A stretch of DNA of 64,000 bases. It comes from Moniliophthora roreri (taxonomy: Eukaryota > Basidiomycota > Agaricomycetes > Agaricales > Marasmiaceae). Both the position numbers and the translations under genes were made by a program. The stretch is taken from positions 496,001 to 560,000 of the forward strand of contig LATX02000188.1 of assembly GCA_001466705.2 (NCBI GenBank), read 5' to 3'. Of this stretch, positions 22,705 to 33,277 are shown piece after piece; position 1 is the first letter of the stretch, and each line of letters starts with the position of its first letter. The notes beneath the pieces are model-generated. The model did no database searches. It had not been told where the DNA came from and worked only from the letters and a program-made list of their open reading frames with translations.

Positions 22705-24619
22705 AAACTACTAGAAAAGACACCAATATTGATACTTTGAAGTTTAAGCCCGCGAATAGATATAGGACGACGCAGCCTGATTTGAGACTTTGAGGAAGGT
22801 AAAGATGGATATCGTGATGGGAGCAATAAAGAGAAAGCTTTTCAGGCCTCCCTTCTCTTTGGATTAGAAATATTCAAGCCACAAGCTGTGGCATGTGAAG
22901 GTGTGGATCGACCTTGCAACCGCGAAGGAATACTAATAGGTCCTGTTGTCTTTTTGTGTAGGAAATGGACAGCCACCGCAGTCTGCACTTCTTTCCTTCA
23001 GCGGAAAATGCTCACTGACTCGGTATTCGATCTAGATATGTCCAGTAAAGGCAGTTCTCGATAGCTTCGGCTTTCCTTTTCCCGGTTTCTCTGTAGATCC
23101 AACCAGAAAACTTGCGACCTTCGGCGTTCGTCTAGGCCAAGTTTAGAACCGTCTGTCTATTGTTCGACGAATCAAGGCAACGCGCCTTCCTCTCAAGGAA
23201 AAGCTACGGTGTCCATTTGATCCACTCCTACGCAAACAAGAGTGGACCATCGAGACAATATCTTCCCGATTACCGGTAAACCTGTGCACATCCCCTAGAT
23301 TGACAACGAAGAACGCATCCCTCAAGTCAGCAAGCCGTAGTTCCAATACCTTGAATCATGCTAGATGCTGTGTTTTTCGTTCTTGGTTGAGTTTATGGGT
23401 ACGTGTGGGTCCAAATATTGTCCAACAACTCTTTGCAGTATTCCTGTCCCACGCTGAGTTCTAACTCAAACCTTACGTTCTCCCAGCTTGTCCCTCGACT
23501 GTGAGGGTCCGGCTATAGTCACCCTCTCACAAATATTTCATGACCCCAACGACTACATGTCATCAGGTCGTATGGGACCAATCTGACTGCTAATGTGAGT
23601 TTTCAATGAACCATTGTTGAATCACGTCGCTCTAACGACATCATGGTGTAGCTTTTATCGCCGTATATCGAACAATAGCGTTCCGTTTGACAGGACAATA
23701 GAGGATGCAAGGGAGCCTCCATGGAACTGTTTACTTCGCGATCATGACGGGGGTACGCGTCATGACGAGCGTAGATTCAGTCAGTCGGCAGGATACGTAG
23801 GTCTGAGGTATGTCGATACGCCCATCTTCTGAATCTTACAATGATTATTTGATTCATGACATTTCTACCCATTTCTCAACTTGACGATAATGTGCCAGCC
23901 AAAGCTCGAGTCATTCCTAAATGGTGGGAAGTCACATCGTGTCCTCGCAGCAGCCCTGGAGGATACCGGTGCTCTTTTGGCCGATACAAAGACCGAGATC
24001 AATTGACTTGCCCATCAATGCACTGCGTTTGCATGGATTCATAGGCACTTGTCGTCTCCTCAGTGTTCAAACTAGTGTTCGAACACGGCACCTGGCTCTT
24101 GGAGAGAAGTGTTGCAGTTCTCGTGAGTGTCTGCTGAATATTCATCATTTCACGCCTAGTCACCCCTTCCCGAGGACCAGTTTTTCGCGGGAAAACAATT
24201 AGAGAAGACTGAACAAAGGGTTGAGGCTTCTCGACGATTTTGAGCTGATGAGTTGAAAGACCTTTCTCGGTTCTTCCTCAAAATTATTCAAGACCTGCGA
24301 GACTTGTTTTATTTTAGTTTGCAACATCAAAGACGGAGGGAAGGCTTCGTCCTTGTTTTCCAGTATGGTTCACTAAAAACTGGCCCGGGGCAGCAGCGAG
24401 TGCCTCATTCATGGATAGACAGCATTCTTGGTCCCTATCACGCGTACAGTACCACTCGAAATACCTCCTTGCGAGCTGACCGGGTCCGTGCCTGTAGACC
24501 ACCACGCCAATTCGTTTCTTCTAAGAGCATCGCATGGCCTGCATGGCACCTGGTTTATTGACGTTCACCACAGTCTTGCCAACGTTATCTGGATAGCTAT
24601 CGCTCTTGCTTCTGTAGAG
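22705..24619. other. Intergenic region, mostly unrecognised; one possible gene fragment
   Basis: This long stretch follows the promoter of the RRM gene. Several frames of 60-80 codons exist on both strands but show no motif, apart from an ornithine-decarboxylase-like string near 23,270-23,346. The sequence has ordinary GC content and CpG, so it is not part of the CpG-depleted transposon block. Confidence 0.4.
23143..23346 (-). pseudogene. Possible N-terminal fragment of an ornithine-decarboxylase-like gene
   Basis: The minus strand reads LRLADLRDAFFVVNLGDVHR, resembling the start of PLP-dependent ornithine decarboxylases, where a D-AFFV-x-DLG segment precedes the PFYAVKC lysine box. No PFYAVKC block, barrel or other ODC motif follows within several hundred bases on this strand. 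The match is short and could be chance; if real, it is a small relic. Confidence 0.25.
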
Positions 24620-25470
24620 TCGACAGCTCGACTAGTAATGTTGCGGGCTCGGCTCGGCTCAAGGCCCGGGCTTAGGCTTGGCTCAGGCACATTGAGCCAG
24701 GGCTTTTGGGTATCACTTGCCTACAGCTACGGGCCGCACCAGGACCCCAGATTATTAGGTCTAATGATGGATCCAGGCAGCCCAAAATCTGGGCTGTTTA
24801 TGCCGAACCGATTTCAGTCGGGACCCCCTGTTTTTATGCCGAACCAGGTTCCGGCTCTGCCAAACTCCCAAATCGTCGCCTGCAGCGCCGAAACCACTTT
24901 AAAACAGACTCTACGAGTATCTCGAGGCTTTCTGAAGTATTTAGACATGATACTGATAACATATAGACTAATCTGTACTAGTATTACGTTTCCTAAAGTC
25001 CTTCATTGCATCCCCAAGCAAAGTGTGTGATGACTGCAAATCCTTGAATATTGAGAGCTCCTCTGCTGTAGTCAACCGAACGTTGCCACCAGAAAGGGCT
25101 GTACTATCTGTGGTTCATTTCTGAAGGCCTTCTGTGGACATCGAGAGATACTTTGAAACCCCTGTCTGTGGGGTGGTCTAAGCTTCTTTTCGCCGAACCT
25201 ATCCTCCGGGTTCCCGCCTACGGCGGGTGTTTATGCCGAACCTGGATCCATCATACCAGGTCCTAGACCCCCTGTTTATGCCGAATCCGGATCCATCATT
25301 AGACCTAATAATCTGGGGTCCTGCCGCACCTTCCATCAGATGTAGGGCTCAAGCCCTGAGCCCGGTCAAAGCCCTACAGCAGGACTCGGCTCGGCTTTGT
25401 GAGCCCTGGCTCGGTCAGGCCTGGCTTCAGGGCTTGAGCCGAGCCCCCGACATCACTAAGTCGACGTCGA
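24620..25470. mobile_element. Foldback-like element with long inverted repeats and internal direct repeats
   Basis: The arms start with CGGCTCGGCTCAAGG-type sequence on the left (about 24,650) and its reverse complement AGGGCTTGAGCCGAGCC on the right (about 25,430-25,446). Flanking GTCGAC-type words are also in inverted order. Inside, 24,742-24,774 is an exact 33-nt reverse complement of 25,289-25,321. In addition, a direct motif TTTATGCCGAA(C/T)C recurs at about 24,797, 24,832, 25,229 and 25,272. There is no transposase frame. The layout suggests a non-autonomous foldback or MITE-like insertion of roughly 0.8 kb. Confidence 0.6.
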
Positions 25471-25919
25471 GTCTCTTCATCTGTGGCCGCGAGGGAAGGG
25501 CTGTGTCTAGTGGCTGGTTCCAATGTTGACGTCCTGACGGGCTGGTCATGACTCTTAGCAAAATAAACGTCCGAGATTGTCTCCAAAGTGACGTCCTAAG
25601 CCCGGTCGCCGAACGTGAAAAGATCAGACAGACATACCAGTTCCGAGTCCAGACGGAAAGCTGGTTCCATTCCATTCCGAGTGGGTTGGATAAGATGTTC
25701 TACTAAGGATCTAGGCATCATGGAGTAGCATAGGACTATTAATACGAATAATCCGATTCATAGCCGATATAAGAAAACATAGTGAGTATCCCAAATAGGC
25801 AAGTGCCCTTAGACTGAAGAAAATACGGTCATGAGCGGTGATATCATGGCGCTGCCCACAGTGCCCAGATATTTAGGCTTACCTTTTGACGTTACCCCCA
25901 TCATCTAGTACCCTCAGTT
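25471..25919. other. Upstream region of the hexokinase gene
   Basis: About 450 bp separate the foldback element from the hexokinase ATG. No coding frame is convincing. AT-rich words occur around 25,690-25,800 but I cannot single out a TATA box. Confidence 0.4.
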
Positions 25920-27984
25920 ATGGCCACCTCTGCTCACTTTTACAAAGACCCACAAGATGTGTTTGACAAAATCGACTATCAGGTGGCACTGGAACCTTCA
26001 ACTCTGACTGGACTGGTCAAGGCATTCCTCGATGAGTTCAGGGTTGGGTTGGGAAGTTATAACCATCCGATGGCCATGATGTGCGTTGCGATATCTTCCT
26101 CAGAAAATCACCCGCTGATAAGAGTTCTAGTCCATCGTTCGTCACGGGTGTTCCGGATGGTACAGAAACTGGGTGAGTTGCGGATCGCGGAGTATGTCGG
26201 AGATGAGTCTGACAGTTGTGCCAGCACATTTCTTGCTCTCGATCTTGGTGGAACAAATCTGTGAGTTGCGTCATACAAGGGATGAATTTTTTCCAACCGA
26301 TATCCGAATCATTAGTCGCGTCTGTGAGGTCGTGCTAAAGGGTGACAAAACATTCACCCTGCGTCAGCAAAAATACAAGGTCTCAGAGGGTTTAAAGACG
26401 GGTGAAGCCACAGTACTCTTTGGTGAGTACCTCATTCTGTATTTCTTCATATCTCGGCTCTGATTTCCCCGTCTAGACTACCTCGCTGCTTCAGTCGACG
26501 CTTTCCTCACCAGTCACCCTGCACAAGAATTTGGCTCCGATAACTTAGACGTCATCCACCTCGGTCTCACCTTCTCATTCCCGGTAGAGCAGACCGCTCT
26601 CGGCTCAGGAAAGATCCTTACTTGGACGAAAGGCTTTTCAGCAAAAAACGCGATTGGACATGATGTCGTGAAGCTCCTCCAAGATGCCTTTGATCGGAAA
26701 CATATGCACGTCAAGTGTGTTGCTCTGGTGAACGACGTGGGTCTATATCGTCCTCAGCCCTTTATGTACTGAGCAACATTGGCATCACAGACTGTCGGCG
26801 CCCTACTTTCACGATCATATACCGCTGGCGGTTGCATTCTTGGCAGTATATTTGGCACGGGAACCAACGGAGCGTATATGGAAGAAGTCGGTAAGTGGCG
26901 TTGACGGCACTCTGCGTTGAATACACCTCCTGACACGTCTGACAGCCAACATAACGAAATTGGCCAATACGCCTGCCGCTTCTCAAGGAGGTTACATGAT
27001 TGTAAATACTGAGTGGGGCGCTTTCAACAATTCTGTGAGTTTGTACGATTTGGATATTACACTTGTTTATTCATAAAACTTTCCTCTAGCGAACACATTT
27101 ACCATTCACACCATACGACAATGCTGTCGACCGTATGAGTATAAACCCCCGCTTCCAGGCATTCGAGAAGTTCATTTCAGGGATGTACCTTGGTGAAATC
27201 ACCCGTCATATCCTTCTCTCCCTCATCGATGCTGCACCCAAACCGCTACTTTTTGCAGGCAAAGTGACACCTTCGATGAACGCGCAATGGGGTTTGGATA
27301 CTAGCGTTATGAGTGATGTCGAGGAAGCATGGGAAGGCAAGGATACAGATGATGCGGATAATCTGCCCCAGTTCTCAAAGTTTGATCCGGAGAAGCTTTC
27401 GCCTGCGTTGAGAGCAAAGTTGGAACGTGTACAGAAAGTTGTAGTAGCGAAATTGGGTTTCCAGAAGGGAGATGTTTCACTTCTGGATGCTTCTGTGAGT
27501 ATTTGTCAAGACTCTAGGTTATTGTGGAGATATTAATTACTATTGCAGATCGTAAGATGGGTGTGCCATTTGGTCGCTCGAAGAGCAGCGTTGTTGAGTG
27601 GAGTGGCTGTTGCTGCTGTTCTCGTCCAAACGAATCGAGCGACGCTTCCTGATTCGGAGGGCAAGTTCCCAAAGAGCACTTCTGAGGAGAGGATTGGTGT
27701 TGGTGTTGATGGAAGGTGAGCCAACGCTGTCTTTACCGGCTGAGATTCACTCGCTGAATCTGTATTTACAGTTTAATTCAATTCTACCCCAACTTTGAAC
27801 GCACCATGCGAGAGTCCTTGAGATTCTTGGTTGGCGAAGAGGTGGAGAAGAGGGTAGACATCGGTCTAGCGAAGGATGGTAGTGGTGTCGGCGGTATGCA
27901 TACGTCTCACAACTCCTAGTCGCGCTTGTGACTGATATTGTTATAGCTGCTCTGTGTGCTCTGCAAGCCCTCAAGCAAATGTAA
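25920..27984 (+). CDS. Hexokinase
   Basis: The inferred 11-exon model gives 508 residues. It starts MATSAHFYKDPQDVFDKIDY. Hexokinase hallmarks are in order: FLALDLGGTNLRVCEVVLKG (phosphate 1 site), LGLTFSFPVEQTALGSGKIL, LVNDTVGALLSRSYTAGGC (catalytic Asp in NDTVG), GSIFGTGTNGAYMEE, IVNTEWGAFNN, and the C-terminal VGVDGSLIQFYPNFERTM adenosine-binding segment. The stop is at 27,982-27,984. Exons 2 and 3 are 42 and 36 nt. It phosphorylates glucose and other hexoses in the cytosol, the entry to glycolysis. Length and motifs are typical of fungal hexokinases, and sequence alone does not separate hexokinase from glucokinase with certainty. Confidence 0.95.
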
Positions 27985-28236
27985 TTCTAAACATCAACGT
28001 CAAGCACGAATATAGAGGAAGTGTATCCTATAACACGGGATTTTGTCGTATATCTGACTCGTACTATCATTTATTTGTACTTCAATCTCTGTTGTTATCG
28101 ATAAACTATTCCATGTAGATGTAGAACTAATGCAACAGTTTCGCCCCAGTGACTCTTGGTTTGACTTGGGTGTGTGCTTGGCTTATTGGTGGAAACAGTG
28201 AGTGTGATCCAGTAAATTAAGCAAAGTATATATACG

Positions 28237-29453
28237 TTATATGAGCGGGGATACACCCTCTACGCCAATAGTCTCGTTGGCCTCGGTAAGCATATAATGG
28301 TCGTAATTCCTGCTAACCTTCTCCCAATCCAACACAGTCCAGAACTTTTTCAACCATTCTTCCTTGCCCCAAACACCATATCCAGCACTCAACCAAGCGT
28401 GCTCGTTGACGGAGACACAGAACAAGGGGAATAACTTTTCTCCCAAATAGAGGTCCGTGCGTTTTGGTCCTGGTTGAGGCGTTGATGATGAGCCGAAAAG
28501 GCTCGCTGACAAGTAGTCGCCTGCTTGACGGCGAACAATGGAAGTGTGGAGGAATCGGGGATGAAGAGTATTGGGAGAGGTTGGGTTACTCGAGCCCGAG
28601 ACGCCTGATGCGGGGGAAGAGGGTGACGTGCCGGGAGGTACTGGCCGAGATGTAGGTGACTGTGGTGGGACAGATGACGAAAATTCTGGGCTGTCCTCTG
28701 TTAGAGGCATACCGCGTTTGAATCGTAAAAGTTCCCCGCCAAGACCCAAGTCGTGCGTCGGGGCCATGTACGTCCGTGAACGAACAAGAAGGGTGCCTGG
28801 ACCAAAGGTCGGGAGGACGGCGAGGTTTCCAGCGGGGTCTGTAACTAACCAGACCCAGCCGTTAGTGAACATCCCGAGGGCAGCGGCGGAGAAGGTAGAT
28901 TTTAGTTGAGCAAGGCTCCCGTGTTGCTTCCGTATTTCTCCATCGAGTCGAACGGAGATTTTGTGCTGGTGGTCACCAGTTTCCTTTGGTGGAGGCGCCT
29001 GTGTAGAACGTTACATTCATTCATTCGGGGACATTCCGGGAAGGTAATTCTGGGTAAACGTACGAGGTGTTCCAGGAAAAAGTTGTTATTCAGAGCCAGA
29101 CTTGCATAATTGAATGCAAGTACTCTGTGACGTTCTACTGCTGTCTTTATTATTGTGTCGACGACTGACATTCCCTCCAGCTCGGTGCCTGCGAGGAATA
29201 ATGAGCAAACCAAAACGAAAAGGATGGGTCACTACGCACCCCGAGCCTCCTCATTCAGCCTCTCCAAAAGCCCCTGCTGGTATTCCACTGCGACCGTACG
29301 ATATGCAGCAGGTGGCAAGAACTCTCCGAGGCCTTCCTCAATGCGATATTTGAGAGGTTTTGGTGTATGAAGAGCGCGTAAATTCCATCTTGAGATTGCA
29401 CTAGGTCGAGTATGCCTTCCGAGTCTCGTTATGCATGTCCCTAGGTGACGCAT
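28237..29453 (-). CDS. Mitochondrial small-subunit ribosomal protein with SOD-like fold (mS42/mS43 type)
   Basis: Three exons. The start at 29,453 gives MRHLGTCITRLGRHTRPS, an Arg-rich, acid-free mitochondrial presequence ending near RALHTPK. The body has LGEFLPPAAYRTVAVEYQQG, GMSVVDTIIKTAVERHRVLA, FNYASLALNNNFFLEHL, GMFTNGWVWLVTDPAG and VSVNEHAWLSAGYGVWG followed by KEEWLKKFWTVLDW. This is the layout of the iron/manganese superoxide-dismutase fold. In fungi such proteins (yeast Mrp1 and Rsm26) belong to the mitoribosomal small subunit and are not enzymes; an organellar SOD is less likely because the metal-ligand pattern is incomplete. A Ser/Pro-rich insert (about 28,500-28,690) splits the C-terminal domain. 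It is divergent from OST2 with 185 bp between start codons. Confidence 0.82.
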
Positions 29454-29638
29454 TATCCAGCTCCGTAAGCCCAGAAAAGTGTGTAAGAGAGACGTGTCGA
29501 GGACAAGTTTTTTTCTTTTGCCCCGGGGACAGGTCGCGCTGTATTTGTTTGGCAACACCTTTAGCGCCCAAAATCCTCGAGTCTCACACGACGTGTCTCT
29601 CCGCAAACGCACCAAACCACCACCACACTCGTTTCAGT
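29454..29638. promoter_or_regulatory. Compact bidirectional promoter (mitoribosomal protein / OST2)
   Basis: Only 185 bp separate the two divergent ATGs, so both promoters must share it. I see no clear TATA box for either gene. A pyrimidine-rich tract (GTTTTTTTCTTTTGCCC, about 29,508) lies about 120 bp upstream of OST2. Confidence 0.5.
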
Positions 29639-30112
29639 ATGGCTCCCAAGGCAGCACCAGCAAAGGCAACTCAGAGTACTCAGAATACGGTGCTTCAGTT
29701 ATGGAAAGCCTACAATGAACAGACATCCGACCGTCTCAAATTCATCGACGCATTCCTCGTCTTCCTCATGGTCTCTGGCGCAATTCAATTCTTGTACTGC
29801 ATTCTCGTCACAAACTTTCCTTTCAATGCTTTCTTGGCCGGGTAATATGCTTTAGTACAAGTTATTCCACGTTATTCTGATTTGCCGAGATAGGTTCGCT
29901 AGCACAGTTGGACAATTCGTCCTTACTGCGTCATTACGCTCGCAAGTCAACCCAGCAAACCGAAATGAATTCAAGGATATTTCTCCAGAGCGGTGAGTAC
30001 ATGGTGAACTTTGTATGAAGCTCCAGATACTAATAACTTTTGTAGTGCGTTTGCGGACTTTGCACTGGGCTCAATAGTCCTTCACTTCTTTGTCTACAAC
30101 TTCTTGGGATAA
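29639..30112 (+). CDS. OST2: Oligosaccharyltransferase subunit OST2/DAD1
   Basis: Three exons encode 122 residues. After a short Ala/Lys-rich N-terminus it reads LKFIDAFLVFLMVSGAIQFL, then YCILVTNFPFNAFLAGF, then GQFVLTASLRSQVNPANR, EFKDISPERAFADF and SIVLHFFVYNFLG at the C-terminus. These are the conserved core and the end of DAD1/Ost2, with three hydrophobic segments. The protein is part of the ER-membrane complex that transfers N-glycans to nascent proteins. The second intron has a clear branch site (ACTAATAAC). The gene is intact. Confidence 0.96.
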
Positions 30113-30494
30113 GAAGTTCACACATGGTGATGCAAGGCAGTGAAATGAATGGAGAGAGAGATAATGTACACGGATGTGTAGAACAAATAGGACCCAATCA
30201 AAAGAGCGCAGCGAGTGTCATGATTATTATCTGGAGTGTGGTGTTCAGCGGAAGACTGTGGCGAGGGAGGGAAAGAGGTGACGAGGCGTACAGTGTTGAT
30301 GGTGATAACGATACTCGAAATGTCTCATCGCTTCCTCTCAAAGGAAGATGACCTCTGGGTAATTGTCAGACGGAATTTATGTGGCGACAACACTTGGAAG
30401 AACGCACGCCGAAGAACACAACTGCAAGGTCGAAAGCATATTCTCCTGTTCCTCGAATGGATCAACCGCGAGCACGCCATGAGTTGTCAAGCGT

Positions 30495-30832
30495 CTACAC
30501 ACCGATTTCTAGATATGACCGTAGTAGTTCTGCGCATACAGTCGATCAGCGTAGGGTATAACGGAAGACCAGACGATACGTACGTCGCATGTCCTTATTG
30601 GGTACTTGCGAAAGAGCAGGTCTAACGCCATGGCCGTTGAATGTCAGTTCAAAAAGATTCAAAGAATGGTCCAAATGGTCTGATCGACATACGTGAGCCC
30701 TGTTGTGCGCTTTACGCCGGCCAAGAATGCACTTATAAGAAGAGCGTCGAATCCTAAATGAACTGTATACCAAAGTCAGTACCCTTCAAAGCACTGAGAG
30801 TATTCTGAGCACACACCTAATTTGCCTAGCAT
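30495..30832 (-). CDS. Very small DUF1748-family protein (52 residues, Mco8-like)
   Basis: Too split for a plain ORF scan: exons at 30,832-30,817, 30,762-30,693, 30,621-30,584 and 30,529-30,495 total 159 nt. The product starts MLGKLVHLGFDALLISAFLA, continues GVKRTTGLTPALSQVPNKDM and ends RQLLRSYLEIGV. This is the DUF1748 pattern (G-L-hydrophobic-D, LAG-x-KR-x-TGLTP, NKD-R-x3-YL). Relatives are small, conserved, probably mitochondrial proteins of unknown role. The first exon is 16 nt. The C-terminus stops earlier than I would expect for the family (a longer GEW-type tail), so a further 3' exon is possible. Confidence 0.75.
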
Positions 30833-31045
30833 GATGGTGAAAGAAGCTTGAAGTATGTCGTCGTCGGCGCCGACCACGTTGGGGGACAATTGGAGATAAC
30901 GGCACGTGAAATTGTTTTTTTGCCAGGGTCCACGCGGAGTCCGTGCCCGCATTTGGTTTCCATGTTTGGTCGTCCTGCCACATTCCCGTCCTGTCACCAC
31001 CCCTTGGTATAACAAATTCACGATCCTCGTTCTCTTATAAGAACA
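30833..31045. promoter_or_regulatory. Short divergent promoter region (DUF1748 gene / GPC1)
   Basis: 213 bp separate the two start codons. A TTATAAG word (about 31,035) is only 9 bp from the GPC1 ATG, and CACGTG-like GGCACGTGAA occurs at about 30,900. Shared control of both genes is an inference from spacing. Confidence 0.4.
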
Positions 31046-32948
31046 ATGGGTTCAAGACCACCCTCGCCAATTCTAAACGGCGGAAAGAATTACTTCTCTG
31101 GGCCATTTGAACGTTTTTTACGCGACGACATGTCTGGAGACTTCACTCTCCTAGGTGAGCATTTTTGGATGTCCCTGGAATTATTCATACCGAAAGCAGG
31201 AGGATAGATACGATGGAAACGTATTTCGACTCGCATGTCGACCTTTTACAAAGAAAACTCCAAAAGCATAGCGATAGACTGAAGATGAAGGCGGAGGAAA
31301 CTTTCAAGATACGTGACCTCTCGGGGGATCTGCTGGCAGAGAATTTCGAGAAGGAGGTTAAGAACTTCAAGCTAAAGGTGTGCACACCTCTCCTCAGTAC
31401 AACATTCTTTATATGAACGCTCGAGTTTTACAGGTCTCGCAACGTATGACGAAACTGGCCGCAACGTGGCAGTCTGCAAAAGTCGTACGAACTCGCGAAA
31501 AGGTTTCGTTCTTCTTTGGTGTCATGTCCTTGTTGTTTTCGGCATTAATGTTTGGGATGGCTCCCGAGTGCGTATGCTACACGCGACCGTGATAACAAGA
31601 TACTAACACGAAGCGGATCTAGGTGGGTCCCAACGGCATACACGATTCAAGGCGTCTATCTCCTCTCTCTGCGTGTATACATGTACAAGAAGCTCGCATA
31701 TCACTACTTTGTGAGTTTTCAAACACTAAAAATACGCTTCTTTCCCGCGCTCATACGTGGACGCTAGTTATTCGACCTATGTTATTTCGTCACCATTCTC
31801 AACTTCATCTACATCTGGTACTTGCCCTCGAGTCCCGCGTTGTTTGTGGCATGTTACTGTTTATCACATGGATCGTTGGGGAGCGCGGTCATTACCTGGA
31901 GAAATAGCCTGGTGTTCCATGATACTGATAAAGTCACCTCGCTCTTCATACATGTATACGCGCCGTACACGTTTACTGTGATAAGGTGATTCTCGTGTAT
32001 TTCACAAAGGAAAAACGCTTATTGACCCAATCTCGTAGACACTTTTATCCCAATGCTGAACAACGCTTCCCCGCCTTGACTGAGCTCCAACATCTCAACC
32101 CGACTCGGGCGATGCTTCTTAGTGGTGGAATCTGTACGTCACATCTTATCGATAGTCTATCAGTGCATACTAAAGTTCTTCCTATCAGATCTTGTTTGGC
32201 AGTTGCTCTACTGGAAGGTACGCCATTTTTCTTTGTTGTTATGCGCAACAAAGGCTCATCCACACTTTATAGTTCGTCCTTGTCGACCGCTGGTCCAAGA
32301 TTGAATCCGGCCAAAGAACCACCTCCTTCTCCTTCCTCCTTAACCAGAAACGGGGTTTCATCGGTCGTGGACTGGCAGCAATCCCTCCAAAGACCCGGTT
32401 ATGGGCTTTCATGGCCGGACAGCTAGGTACGAATTCTCACCTTATCCTTATCTTAAGCTGTTGAGCTGACGTCGTTGTAATCGTGATAGTGTACACGATC
32501 CTGACCGAAGTTCCAGCTGTCTACGTTCTTTATGACAGTCCATTCTGGAGCGGGGCGTTCCTTATCTTGATTTTTGGTGTCAGTGTGTGGAATGGTGGAG
32601 GGTATTATATTGAGGTGTTTGGTCGCAAGTACGTCATTCCCACCTAGACCCCGCGCACTAATTGAACCTTGAATATGCAGATTTGAGCGGGAGCTAGAAC
32701 AACTCCGAAAGGAACTAGCAGAAGCCTCGAGTCGTTCATCAGTGTCTGGGCGATCTAGTCCAACAGCCAGCGACGACGGGTTGTCCTCATTAGATTCCTC
32801 ACCGACACTCGTGAATCAAACCCTACCTTCTGTGGATCGGCCTATCGTTTCGGACGAAGCGATTTTGGAACGTGCACCGCCGCAAACGATTTTGGTGTCG
32901 TCTCCTGAACTGATTTCGATGAACGACAAGGATAAAAAAGAGCAATGA
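31046..32948 (+). CDS. GPC1: Glycerophosphocholine acyltransferase 1 family membrane protein
   Basis: Multi-exon gene starting MGSRPPSPILNGGKNYFSGP. Exon 2 encodes a charged helix (DTMETYFDSHVDLLQRKLQK). Then come a series of membrane segments: VSFFFGVMSLLFSALMFGMA, YTIQGVYLLSLRVYMYKKLA, LCYFVTILNFIYIWYLPSSP and SAVITWRNSLVFHDTDKV. They are followed by the family signature TSLFIHVYAPYTFTVIRHFY-PNAEQRFPAL. Late exons give DRWSKIESGQRTTSFSFLLN, AFMAGQL-VYTILTEVPAVYV and a cytosolic Ser-rich tail ending NDKDKKEQ. The HD-x4-SL-x-IH-x-Y-P/A pattern identifies Gpc1 (formerly DUF2838), an ER-linked enzyme acylating glycerophosphocholine in phosphatidylcholine remodelling. The gene looks intact. Confidence 0.88.
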
Positions 32949-33277
32949 TTTTCTACGTATGCGAGGGCTTCAACATATACGAAACGAATGCTTAATGTAC
33001 TGTTACGACCTCCTGATTTTCTTTGTCGAGTAGACCGATGATGGCATATGTACTCTACTCTGGTGTAATCTTTTCGGTACTTTTCTCGTTGATTTACTGT
33101 ACTTTTTCATTTATTCCCCGCGTCAGACTGGGTTCTGGGTTTAGTCGAAATATAGTGTACTGCATTCAAAGATTCAAGATGGTTCAAAGGAATACATATT
33201 TGAGTAAGTAGAGACGTGATGATACTACAATCCACAGATCGAAATACGAGATACACTGTACTGTTCAAAGACTTGGG
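32949..33277. other. Convergent intergenic region
   Basis: 329 bp lie between the stops of GPC1 (+) and the large helicase gene (-). It is AT-rich 3' UTR-like sequence and I see no further feature. Confidence 0.5.

Noticed and set aside
22280..22726. 148-codon minus-strand frame overlapping the RRM protein start
   Set aside because: It is a shadow frame of the RRM1 exon; only the other frame encodes the RRM motifs.
24428..25030. 200-codon plus-strand frame
   Set aside because: Its second half runs through the GC-rich inverted repeat of the foldback element and it lacks any conserved motif; length is explained by repeat composition.
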